Shown here in pieces: positions 1-6,183 of a stretch of DNA of 7,265 nucleotides. Within the stretch, counting starts at the first letter, position 1. The number at the start of each line of letters is the position of its first letter. Origin of the DNA: Actinomycetes bacterium (GTDB taxonomy: Bacteria > Actinomycetota > Acidimicrobiia > Acidimicrobiales > Acidimicrobiaceae). The notes under the pieces are model-generated. The model saw nothing but the letters and a program-made list of their open reading frames with translations. It was not told where the DNA came from and searched no databases. The position numbers and the translations under genes were made by a program. The DNA is taken from the NCBI GenBank assembly GCA_021823385.1, contig JAKAOC010000109.1:1-7265 (forward strand). The letters run 5' to 3'.

Positions 1-314
1 ACAACACCGACCGCAAGTCCGGCCACGTGATCATCGACACCGAGGGACACATCTGGGGCATCGACAACGGCCTAACCTTCCACACCGAGCCCAAGCTGCG
101 CACCGTCATCTGGGAGTTCGGCGGCACCTCGCTGGACGAGGAGGACCTCGAAACGGTGCGGAAGGCGGGCGAGGATGCGGCCCCCATCTTCGAAGGGCTG
201 CTCGATGCGGAGGAGATAGAGGCGTTCCGGTCCAGGGCTCGCTTCCTGGTGCGCAAGCGGAGGCTTCCCGCGCTGGACCCGGATCGACGTCCATACCCCT
301 GGCCATTGGTCTAA
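1..314 (+). CDS. SCO1664-family protein (PI3/4-kinase-like), 3' end only
   Basis: The reading frame is open from the window edge to the TAA at 312-314, giving about 104 visible C-terminal residues; the true start lies outside the window and the GTG at 27 is internal. The visible part begins with NTDRKSGH and is followed by WGIDNGLTFH and EPKLRTVIWEFGG. In the SCO1664 family the first motif corresponds to the kinase catalytic loop (usually N-A-D-R-K-G-G-H) and IDNGL/IDHGL to the metal-binding Asp segment of phosphatidylinositol 3-/4-kinase-like folds. The biochemical substrate of the family is not known to me. In many actinobacteria this gene sits near mshC of mycothiol synthesis, together with a DUF3090 gene and a histidine-phosphatase-like gene; none of these is in view, but they could lie upstream. 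Family assignment is by recognised motifs and is fairly sure; kinase activity is inference. Confidence 0.85.
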   Translation, partial: NTDRKSGHVIIDTEGHIWGIDNGLTFHTEPKLRTVIWEFGGTSLDEEDLETVRKAGEDAAPIFEGLLDAEEIEAFRSRARFLVRKRRLPALDPDRRPYPWPLV

Positions 315-325
315 GTACCCCTCCG

Positions 326-1057
326 GTGGAAGAAATCACCGACATCGGGAGTCTGGCCGAGGCCTGCCAAGGCGACCCGTACCCCCTATGGGCCGCGCAG
401 GGCTTCAACCATGGGGCGCGCGCCTGGTCGGCACAAGGGGCGGTGGCCGTGGCTTCTCCGCAGGCCTGCGCGCGTGACCGGATAGTCCTCTCCGGCGAGC
501 TCGAAGGCGCCTCGAGGCTGGTGGCACCGGCCCTGGAGGAGATGGGTATGGGCTTCAGGCCCCAGGGAGACCTGGCGCTGGTTCGTTTGCTCTTGGAGCA
601 GTTGCCCTGGCTGCGCCTTATCGAAGAGTTCGGCTGGATGGACACCTCCTCGGTTCCACCGGGCAGCTCGGCCGGCGCCGAGTGGATCGCCGAGGCCGAG
701 TGGCCGGAGGTGTCCGAGCTTCTCGCCCGGGCCAACCCCGACAGCTACGCCCAAGTGGGAATGGATGGAGTCGGGCGCTGGGCGGGATACCGAGACGGTG
801 CAAGAGTGGCTTCGGTCGCGGCCGATGCCTGGTCGAGCGCCGAGGTGGGTTTCATCTCCGGCGTCGGAACCGACCCAGCCCTGCGTGGCCAGGGCTTTGG
901 CGCCAAGGTGTGCTCGCTGGTGGCGGAGGACCTGCTTGGAACGCGTCCCCGGGTGGCCCTGCTTGTGGACGCGGACAATCACCCCGCCATCGCCCTCTAT
1001 CGGCGCCTGGGCTTCCGGTTCCGCCCGGTGGCCTCTTGCCGGGCGCGCGCCACGTAG
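326..1057 (+). CDS. GNAT-family N-acetyltransferase
   Basis: A 243-residue protein that probably transfers an acetyl group from acetyl-CoA to an amine; the substrate is unknown. The GNAT fold occupies roughly residues 120-235. The acetyl-CoA pyrophosphate-binding loop reads RGQGFG at 187-192, after the usual beta strand ending GVGTDPAL, and the C-terminal signature DNHPAIALYRRLGF at 217-230 is typical of FR47-like GNATs. Residues 1-115 show no motif I recognise and may be a degenerate first GNAT-like domain, as in other two-domain actinobacterial acetyltransferases. The start is GTG at 326, 11 bp after the preceding stop and without a clear Shine-Dalgarno sequence, so translation may be coupled to the upstream gene. 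No ATG, GTG or TTG lies in frame between the preceding stop and 326. No signal peptide or membrane segment is seen, so it should be cytosolic. A mycothiol-synthase-like role is possible given the neighbour but not supported by length. Confidence 0.85.
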   Translation: MEEITDIGSLAEACQGDPYPLWAAQGFNHGARAWSAQGAVAVASPQACARDRIVLSGELEGASRLVAPALEEMGMGFRPQGDLALVRLLLEQLPWLRLIEEFGWMDTSSVPPGSSAGAEWIAEAEWPEVSELLARANPDSYAQVGMDGVGRWAGYRDGARVASVAADAWSSAEVGFISGVGTDPALRGQGFGAKVCSLVAEDLLGTRPRVALLVDADNHPAIALYRRLGFRFRPVASCRARAT

Positions 1058-1084
1058 CCCCAAATTAAGAATCCGCGAAGGTGG
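1058..1084. other. Convergent intergenic gap without recognisable terminator
   Basis: Only 27 bp separate the stop codon of the GNAT gene (+ strand) from the stop codon of the SEC-C gene (- strand). The gap is AT-richer than its surroundings (CAAATTAAGAAT) but contains no stem followed by a T tract on either strand. The two transcripts therefore probably overlap at their 3' ends, or end by Rho inside the opposing gene. Confidence 0.6.
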
Positions 1085-3499
1085 TTAAAGCCCCAGCAAC
1101 GCCCTCAGCCGGGAGGCGCTGAACCCGGCCGCTCCCGCGGGCAAGCGCGCCTCGTCCCTCGCGAACTTGGCGAGAAGCCTCTCCAAGTCCCCCCTCAAAG
1201 AGGGATCCGCCGCCGCTTGGCGCGGCGTGCTGCCGCGCAGTGCCGGCACCGGCTGGTCCAGCCACTTCAGCTCGGCCATCTGCATGATCTCCTGGAATTG
1301 CGCCTGCATGGCCGGATCGTCAGGGGGCAGCGGCGCCGAGGACGCCTCCCCGAAATCCTCGCCAACCTCGGCCATGGCCTCTGCCAGCGGTGTAAACCGC
1401 TGCTCGACGATCTCCAGATCACCGAGCAGCTCCTCCACCCTCTTGGATATCCGGGCGAAACGCTGCACGGAGTTGGCTCCGTAGGCGAGCAGGTCACCCT
1501 CGATCGTGAATGTGCCCACGATCGCGTCTTCCATGAGTTCGGTGTCCTCTTTTTCGACCCAGGCGCCGTCACCGTCCTTCTCCAAGTGCCGGTCCAGGAT
1601 CGTTGCCGCGGCTCCGGGATCTGGCAGCCTCGCCGTAACCGAGCAGAAGACGATCTCCTCTCCGGAGGTGTTTGACATGGCCCCGGGGGAGCTTGAGCCC
1701 TCCGCATACCACTGGACAAGGTCCCAGGAATCCATCCCTTCCTCCAGCATGGCCGACACCTCCTGCACCTCCTCCTCGGGCACCGGGTATACCATGCCGT
1801 AGAGCCAACTCCCCGAGGGGAGTTCGACCACGCGAACCAGGAGCTTGCTGCCCACCGGGTAATCCACGGCTCCGTGGCCTTCCTCCACCTGGACCTCCTC
1901 GCCACTGCGCACATTGCGCAAGGAGAGTTGCCGGCCCGGATCACTGGCGGCCACCACCCATAGGTCGCGCCGCGATTCCGCCAGCGCGGAGACGATGACC
2001 GCGTCCTCGGGAGGCAGGATCGGGCCGCGGCGAGTGTGGTAGGCGGAAAGATTGCGGTCGTCCCAGGCCATGGCGTCCACGACCATTGCGTCTTCCAAGA
2101 GGCCCTCGTGTCCAGGGTCGAACAATTCACCGAGGTGCGATACCTCCGTGGCCATGCGCAGCCCGTTTCCAGGGCGGCGTGGGAACTGGGCGATCCTGCG
2201 CATCAGCCAGGCGTGGCGCTGTTCCGGTGTAAGGGTGGCACGCATGCCTTCGTGGCAGGCCTTGTACTTCTTGCCCGATCCGCAGGGGCAGGGGTCGTTC
2301 CTGCCGACCTTGGGGAGGTCCGCGCCAAGGAGCTTGTCAAGCACCTCGGCCTCCTCCTGCGCCCAGACCGATACCGAGCGGCCGAAGAGGCTCCTGGCCT
2401 CGGCGGCATCCCCCCGGTCGGCGGCCAGCTCGGCCAGCGCTTCGACGGCCGGCTGATAGTCGGGATCGCGCATGTGGGCCATGGAAAAGCCGGCGCGGGC
2501 GCGATCGAGGTCGAGCGCAACGTCGTTCACGCAGCCAAGGAGGTACATCCCCGCCGCGGCCCGCTCACCCTTGACCTTGGCGAGCGCCTCCGCGAACTCA
2601 CGGAAGGCCGGCGCGTCGCCCACCTTGGTCTCCAGGAACAGGTCGGCAAAGGCGCGGGCCACCTGGGAGTGCGCCAGGTTGCGGGCAGCCTCGGTGAGGT
2701 CGACCTCGCCACGCAGCTCGGGTACCCGCCAATAAGCGAACGCGCTCTTTAGAGCTCCCAGCGCCTGCCGGCAGCAGCGGTCAAATCCGTAAAGGTCGGA
2801 GAGGATGGCCATGAAGTGATCGTCCAGGCGGGAGTCCATGCCTTCGATCTGGGCTCCCACCACAGGGATCCGGCAGGCGACGAACATCTCGCCGAGCGGC
2901 GGCTGGGGGCTGCGGAACAATCCTGGATCACCGGCCAGGAGGCGAAGCGTGAAGTCCTCGGCGTCGCCGGACTCCCTTGCCTCGACGAAGCGCTCGTGCA
3001 GCTCGGCGATTGCCCGCCGCTCCTTCCGGCCGTCGCCGGTCTCGTCGCAGGCGGCCAGGACCAAGGTTCCATCGTTCCGGGTTACCTGGATCAACTCCCC
3101 GGGCGCGAAGGGTGCCAGCCAGTCCGGATCCATCGAAACCACCCATTGGACGAACTCGTCGTCGAGCATGCTGAAGTGAGAGACACCTCGGTGCCGGGCG
3201 CGCTCCTCGAGCTGCAGCCAGAGCCCGGCGAAGTCGGGGAATTGGAGAAGGCGCCCGATCTCCTTCTCCTCCCGGGTCAGGCGATGCGTGAAGCAGCGCC
3301 CCTCGGTAAGGGCCGGTATGGAGAGGGCAGTGTCATCATCGAGCCAGACGTCGTCGTCGAGCGCATCGATCAGCTCGTCTTCGTCGTAACCCTCTTCGAG
3401 AAGTCCACGCTGGATAAGCCTTTGGGCAAGCTCGGACAAAGCAAGCGGCCCTTGGGAGAGAATCTCCAGGGCCGCTCCAGTGATCAATTCTTCATCCAT
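1085..3499 (-). CDS. Large SEC-C zinc-motif protein of unknown function
   Basis: An 804-residue cytosolic protein. The surest feature is a central SEC-C motif at residues 399-416 ([18 protein letters not shown]), with C404, C406, C415 and H416 as the expected zinc ligands; the motif is known from SecA tails and many unrelated proteins. Before it, residues 1-75 look like a small winged-helix-type domain followed by a very acidic stretch, residues 76-300 are mixed and unrecognised, and about 313-385 form TPR-like helical pairs. After it, about 500-570 is beta-rich (possible OB/SH3-like), 661-695 carries [19 protein letters not shown], and 745-780 reads [18 protein letters not shown] then an Arg/Leu helix, resembling the C-terminal part of MbcA/ParS/Xre-type antitoxins. 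The start was set at the ATG at 3499 because the frame upstream only overlaps etfA antiparallel-free coding sequence and looks non-protein-like. It lies 47 bp after etfA. Function unknown; a regulatory or protein-binding role is a guess. Confidence 0.82.
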   Translation of the reverse strand: MDEELITGAALEILSQGPLALSELAQRLIQRGLLEEGYDEDELIDALDDDVWLDDDTALSIPALTEGRCFTHRLTREEKEIGRLLQFPDFAGLWLQLEERARHRGVSHFSMLDDEFVQWVVSMDPDWLAPFAPGELIQVTRNDGTLVLAACDETGDGRKERRAIAELHERFVEARESGDAEDFTLRLLAGDPGLFRSPQPPLGEMFVACRIPVVGAQIEGMDSRLDDHFMAILSDLYGFDRCCRQALGALKSAFAYWRVPELRGEVDLTEAARNLAHSQVARAFADLFLETKVGDAPAFREFAEALAKVKGERAAAGMYLLGCVNDVALDLDRARAGFSMAHMRDPDYQPAVEALAELAADRGDAAEARSLFGRSVSVWAQEEAEVLDKLLGADLPKVGRNDPCPCGSGKKYKACHEGMRATLTPEQRHAWLMRRIAQFPRRPGNGLRMATEVSHLGELFDPGHEGLLEDAMVVDAMAWDDRNLSAYHTRRGPILPPEDAVIVSALAESRRDLWVVAASDPGRQLSLRNVRSGEEVQVEEGHGAVDYPVGSKLLVRVVELPSGSWLYGMVYPVPEEEVQEVSAMLEEGMDSWDLVQWYAEGSSSPGAMSNTSGEEIVFCSVTARLPDPGAAATILDRHLEKDGDGAWVEKEDTELMEDAIVGTFTIEGDLLAYGANSVQRFARISKRVEELLGDLEIVEQRFTPLAEAMAEVGEDFGEASSAPLPPDDPAMQAQFQEIMQMAELKWLDQPVPALRGSTPRQAAADPSLRGDLERLLAKFARDEARLPAGAAGFSASRLRALLGL

Positions 3500-3503
3500 G
3501 TGA

Positions 3504-3534
3504 CGAAGGCTACGCGCTTTGGGAGCAACCTTCG
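3504..3534 (-). repeat. Inverted repeat in the leader of the SEC-C gene
   Basis: CGAAGG at 3504-3509 and its exact complement CCTTCG at 3529-3534 could form a 6-bp stem around a 19-nt loop in the mRNA. The structure would end 4 nt before the ATG at 3499, just where ribosomes load, and no clear Shine-Dalgarno sequence is present. Such short repeats arise often by chance in GC-rich DNA, so functional relevance is uncertain. Confidence 0.3.
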
Positions 3535-3546
3535 AGTTCGGGCCGG

Positions 3547-4515
3547 TTAACCCTTGTGGGCCTTGACCGCCTCGATGAGGGCCGGCAGGACCTTCTGCAC
3601 GTCGCCCACGATCCCGAGATCGGCGATGGAGAAGATCGGCGCATCGGCATCCTTGTTTATGGCGATGATGTTCTTGGCACCCTTCATTCCGACCATGTGC
3701 TGGGTCGCGCCGCTGATGCCACAGGCGATGTAGAGGTTCGGCTTGACGGTCTTGCCGGTCTGGCCCACCTGGTAGGCGTAAGGCACCCAACCGGCGTCCA
3801 CAATGGCCCTGGAGGCGCCCGCAGCCCCGCCAAGGAGACTCGCCAGCTCTTCGATCAGTGCGAACTTGTCCGCCTGGCCAAGCCCGCGTCCGCCGGCCAC
3901 CACCACGGGCGCCTCGTCGAGCTTGGGTCCGGTGCGCTCCTCGACATGGCTGGCAACGATCTTGGCCGCGCCGGCCGCGCCGATGTCACCTGCCGAGACA
4001 TTCTCGGTGGAGATGGAGCGGGGGTTCTCCTCGGCCGCAAAGGACTTGGGCCGGATCACGAAGATGCCCGGGCCGTCCGCCGTGAAGCGGGAGTTGGCAA
4101 TCTGGCTGCCGCCGAAGATGGCGTGTTCCGCCACCAGCGACCCGCCGTCCTGGTTTAGGTTGACCACATTAGTGATGACCGGACGATCCAGCTTGGCTGA
4201 AAGCCTCCCGGCCGCGTCCCGCCCCTCGTAGGAGGCGGGGAAGAGGATCGCGTCAGGCTGCCCTCCTGCGGCGCGCGCGGCCATGACCGAGGCCGCAACC
4301 GAACCCGCCAGGCGCGAGTCCAGGTCGGTGATGGCCACCAGGCGCGAGGCGCCAAAGCTCGCCAGGGCGGACTCGACCTCGCCACCGGCCTCGCCGGCCA
4401 CGAAGGCCGTCACTTCATCGCCGAAGCGGCTCGCAGCGCTTACCAACTCGAGCGAGCCCGCGGAAACCTTGCCGCCGGCCACCTCGGCCAGCACCCAGAT
4501 CTTCGAAAGTCCCAT
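3547..4515 (-). CDS. etfA: Electron transfer flavoprotein subunit alpha
   Basis: The 322-residue alpha subunit of ETF (FixB family), normal length. It holds the FAD in the EtfA-EtfB heterodimer and passes electrons from acyl-CoA and similar dehydrogenases to the membrane ETF:quinone oxidoreductase. Residues 1-190 form domain I (begins [12 protein letters not shown]). The C-terminal FAD domain spans about 200-322: GGRGLG at 208-213, the Arg-containing SRAIVDAGW at 235-243, [11 protein letters not shown] at 249-259 (the QTGK Thr contacts the flavin in characterised ETFs), GISGATQH at 266-273, [10 protein letters not shown] at 286-295 and DLGIVGD at 299-305. The position before the QH pair is Thr rather than the common Ile. 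Start is the ATG at 4515; the spacer upstream holds only a weak CGGAT at 4523-4527 as ribosome site. It follows etfB after 83 bp and precedes the SEC-C gene. No dehydrogenase or ETF-QO gene is in the window. Confidence 0.97.
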   Translation of the reverse strand: MGLSKIWVLAEVAGGKVSAGSLELVSAASRFGDEVTAFVAGEAGGEVESALASFGASRLVAITDLDSRLAGSVAASVMAARAAGGQPDAILFPASYEGRDAAGRLSAKLDRPVITNVVNLNQDGGSLVAEHAIFGGSQIANSRFTADGPGIFVIRPKSFAAEENPRSISTENVSAGDIGAAGAAKIVASHVEERTGPKLDEAPVVVAGGRGLGQADKFALIEELASLLGGAAGASRAIVDAGWVPYAYQVGQTGKTVKPNLYIACGISGATQHMVGMKGAKNIIAINKDADAPIFSIADLGIVGDVQKVLPALIEAVKAHKG

Positions 4516-4537
4516 GATTAGAATCCGTTTCTTCTCT

Positions 4538-4560
4538 CGCCGGCATCTAGCGCCGGCATC
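4538..4560 (-). repeat. 10-bp direct repeat able to form a hairpin in the etfB-etfA spacer
   Basis: On the + strand CGCCGGCATC occurs at 4538-4547 and again at 4551-4560, separated by TAG. Each copy contains the self-complementary GCCGGC (4539-4544 and 4552-4557), so the two copies can pair as a 6-bp all-GC stem with a 7-nt loop. No T tract follows in the direction of transcription. It lies 23-45 nt ahead of the etfA start and could affect mRNA processing or the EtfB:EtfA ratio; this is inference. Confidence 0.5.
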
Positions 4561-4570
4561 GCCACGCGTT

Positions 4571-4587
4571 CCCGGCTCCGCGCCGGG
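4571..4587 (-). other. GC hairpin in the etfB-etfA spacer
   Basis: CCCGGC (4571-4576) and GCCGGG (4582-4587) are perfect complements separated by TCCGC, giving a 6-bp stem and 5-nt loop 11 bp past the etfB stop codon. No run of T follows it on the transcribed strand, so it is not a standard intrinsic terminator. It may protect the 3' end of an etfB mRNA fragment or cause partial attenuation before etfA. Confidence 0.5.
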
Positions 4588-4598
4588 TTACGAGCCAA

Positions 4599-5375
4599 TC
4601 AGATGACCTTGATCTGCTCCAGGTACTCGACAACCTTGTTGAAGGCGTCGCCTTCGTCTACGACCACTGCGCCGGCGGCTCTCGCCTCGGCCTCGCGCAC
4701 CGAGGAGACTTCCTCGCGCGCCCCGGTCTTGCCGACGTCGCCGGCGGTCAGGCCCAGGTCGGCTACGCCCAGCGTCTCGACGGGCTTCGACTTGGCCGCC
4801 ATGATCCCCTTGAACGAGGGGTAGCGGGGCTCGACCACGCCGGAGGTCACCGTGACGACCGCTGGCAGCGGCGAGGCGACCTCGTCGTACCCGGCCTCGG
4901 TCTGGCGCTCCACCTTGAGGGAGCCTCCCTCGACTTGCACCTTCTTGGCGAAGGTGACTGCAGCCATGCCGAGCAGCTCGGCAATCTGCACAGGGAGGGT
5001 GCCCGTGTATCCATCGCTGGACTCAGTGCCGGCGATAACCAGGTCGAAAGGCTCGCGCCCTATGGCCTTGGCAAGGACCTTGGCTGTGGAGAGGGCGTCC
5101 GAGCCCGCCAGCGCGTCGTCGCTCACCAGCACGCCACGATGGGCGCCCATGGCCAGCGCGTTGCGGATGCCCGCCATCTCGCTGCGCGGCGCCATCGAGA
5201 AGACGACGACTTCGCCTGAACCCGCGGCGTCGACCAGTTGAAGCGCCATCTCAACACCAAATGAGTCCGTCTCGTCCATGATCAGCTTGCCATCGCGGGC
5301 AAGGTTGAAGGACGCGTCGAGCTTCTGGGGAGAGGCGGGGTCCGGGATCTGCTTTACACAAACAGCGATCTTCAT
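4599..5375 (-). CDS. etfB: Electron transfer flavoprotein subunit beta
   Basis: The 258-residue beta subunit of ETF (FixA family), close to the usual 250-265 residues. It binds AMP structurally and carries the surface that recognises partner dehydrogenases. Visible hallmarks are MKIAVCVKQIPDP at the N terminus, IMDETDSFGVEMALQL at 32-47, the nucleotide-loop segment GTESSDGYTGTLP at 116-128, the EtfB signature region KVERQTEAGYDEVASPLPAV at 154-173, and PRYPSFKGIMAAKSKPVE at 183-200, the region near the dehydrogenase-recognition loop. The nucleotide loop has the form seen in actinobacterial housekeeping ETFs, so a conventional rather than electron-bifurcating ETF is likely, but this was judged by eye. 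Start is the ATG at 5375 with AAGGGA at 5386-5391 (10 nt away) as probable ribosome site. The gene follows the GDPD gene by 69 bp and precedes etfA by 83 bp. Confidence 0.97.
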   Translation of the reverse strand: MKIAVCVKQIPDPASPQKLDASFNLARDGKLIMDETDSFGVEMALQLVDAAGSGEVVVFSMAPRSEMAGIRNALAMGAHRGVLVSDDALAGSDALSTAKVLAKAIGREPFDLVIAGTESSDGYTGTLPVQIAELLGMAAVTFAKKVQVEGGSLKVERQTEAGYDEVASPLPAVVTVTSGVVEPRYPSFKGIMAAKSKPVETLGVADLGLTAGDVGKTGAREEVSSVREAEARAAGAVVVDEGDAFNKVVEYLEQIKVI

Positions 5376-5444
5376 TTCCAGGTTTTCCCTTGCTAAGTAC
5401 TCTCTAGCGGCGCCGCACCACTGCCGGCATCGCGTTCGGGCATA
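5376..5444 (-). other. GDPD-etfB spacer with palindromes and etfB ribosome site
   Basis: This 69-bp gap holds two perfect palindromes, GCGGCGCCGC at 5407-5416 and TGCCGGCA at 5422-5429, and the probable etfB Shine-Dalgarno AAGGGA at 5386-5391. The sequence GCCGGCATCGC at 5423-5433 recurs in the etfB-etfA spacer at 4552-4562. I see no convincing -35/-10 pair and no terminator, so whether a promoter starts here is open. Confidence 0.4.
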
Positions 5445-6164
5445 TCAATCGATATTGGCACCTAGCGCGGCAAGTGCCAAATCTATCCGGTTCGTGATAA
5501 CTCCGTCCACACCGAAGGAGGCCAGCTCGGCGATCCGGGAGGCGACGTCGACGGTCCAGGTGTACACCTGTAGGTCCGCATCGTGTGCGCCTTCGATGGC
5601 GTTGCGGTCCAGTGAGGAGTGGTGGGGCAGGATATACGCAGCTCCCAGGCCTTTTGCCGCTTTGCAGCGCTCGGGCACGTCCTCGCCGATGGCGGTGAGG
5701 AGCCCGAGCCGGTATCCGGATGCGACCTTGTGGAACGCCTCCAGCGCCGCCTCTGAGAAACTTGTCACAAAGATGTCGCACTTGCCGGAGTAAGACTGCA
5801 GGAACCTGCCCAGAAGGCGGGAGGTCAGCTCGGACGGTACCCAGCCCACCTCCTTGGGTTCGCTCTTGATCTCGATGTCTACGATCTGTCCGTCCAGGAT
5901 CTCCAGCGCCTCCTCGATTCGGATAAGCTCGCCTCCGGCCGCCTGGGAGAGTTCGGCGTAGGAGTTCTCGGCTATGGCTCCGTATCCCTTCACGATCGGA
6001 TCGTGGACCACGGCCAGAATCCCGTCCTGGGTCGCGCGCACGTCGAGTTCGGCCCCGTCCCCGCCCGCCGGGCGCACGGCCGCGAACGCCGCTCTCGAAT
6101 TATCCAGGCGACCGTAAGAAGCCCCCCGGTGCCCTAGCACCACAGGTCGGTTCAGCTGATTCAT
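5445..6164 (-). CDS. Glycerophosphodiester phosphodiesterase family protein
   Basis: A 239-residue protein of the GDPD TIM-barrel family, typical length for the cytosolic bacterial form. Such enzymes hydrolyse deacylated phospholipids (for example glycerophosphocholine or -ethanolamine) to glycerol-3-phosphate and an alcohol, using a divalent metal. The first catalytic segment is LGHRGAS with H12 and R13; the metal ligands E39 and D41 lie in GAELDVR; the second catalytic His is H54 in VVHDP; another metal ligand is E98 in DIEIKSEP. The barrel closes with VYTWTVD (200-206) and DGVITN (220-225). The usual P-E-N-T after the first His is replaced by LDNS (20-23), a mild deviation. No signal peptide or transmembrane segment is present. 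The ATG at 6164 is preceded by GAGAGAGA at a 5-nt distance and lies 19 bp after the kinase stop, so it is probably cotranscribed with the kinase. Exact substrate unknown. Confidence 0.93.
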   Translation of the reverse strand: MNQLNRPVVLGHRGASYGRLDNSRAAFAAVRPAGGDGAELDVRATQDGILAVVHDPIVKGYGAIAENSYAELSQAAGGELIRIEEALEILDGQIVDIEIKSEPKEVGWVPSELTSRLLGRFLQSYSGKCDIFVTSFSEAALEAFHKVASGYRLGLLTAIGEDVPERCKAAKGLGAAYILPHHSSLDRNAIEGAHDADLQVYTWTVDVASRIAELASFGVDGVITNRIDLALAALGANID

Positions 6165-6169
6165 GGCAA

Positions 6170-6177
6170 TCTCTCTC
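6170..6177 (-). promoter_or_regulatory. Probable ribosome binding site of the GDPD gene
   Basis: GAGAGAGA on the - strand ends 5 nt before the ATG at 6164, inside the 19-bp gap after the kinase stop codon. It partly matches the anti-Shine-Dalgarno sequence and supports the chosen start. Confidence 0.5.
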
Positions 6178-6183
6178 GTAGCA

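Noticed and set aside
1042..1051. Palindrome GGCGCGCGCC near the GNAT stop, considered as a terminator
   Set aside because: It lies inside the coding sequence, has no loop and no following T tract.
386..1063. Long antisense open frames opposite the GNAT gene (also 106-735 on the - strand)
   Set aside because: Low-complexity Arg/Pro/Ala/Gly-rich translations without motifs, opposite a clear GNAT coding sequence; expected in high-GC DNA.
2036..3550. Open frames on the + strand (2036-2752 and 2816-3550) inside the SEC-C gene
   Set aside because: They mirror the codon structure of the SEC-C gene, which has the recognisable zinc motif; the antisense translations show no family motif.
3556..4158. 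200-residue + strand open frame opposite etfA
   Set aside because: Antisense shadow of a certain etfA gene.
5376..5444. Search for a promoter ahead of etfB
   Set aside because: TTGATA-like and TAGAGA-like hexamers exist but at the wrong spacing; no pair is convincing.
5404..5781. 125-residue - strand frame overlapping the GDPD gene
   Set aside because: Same-strand out-of-frame shadow with a basic, motif-free translation.
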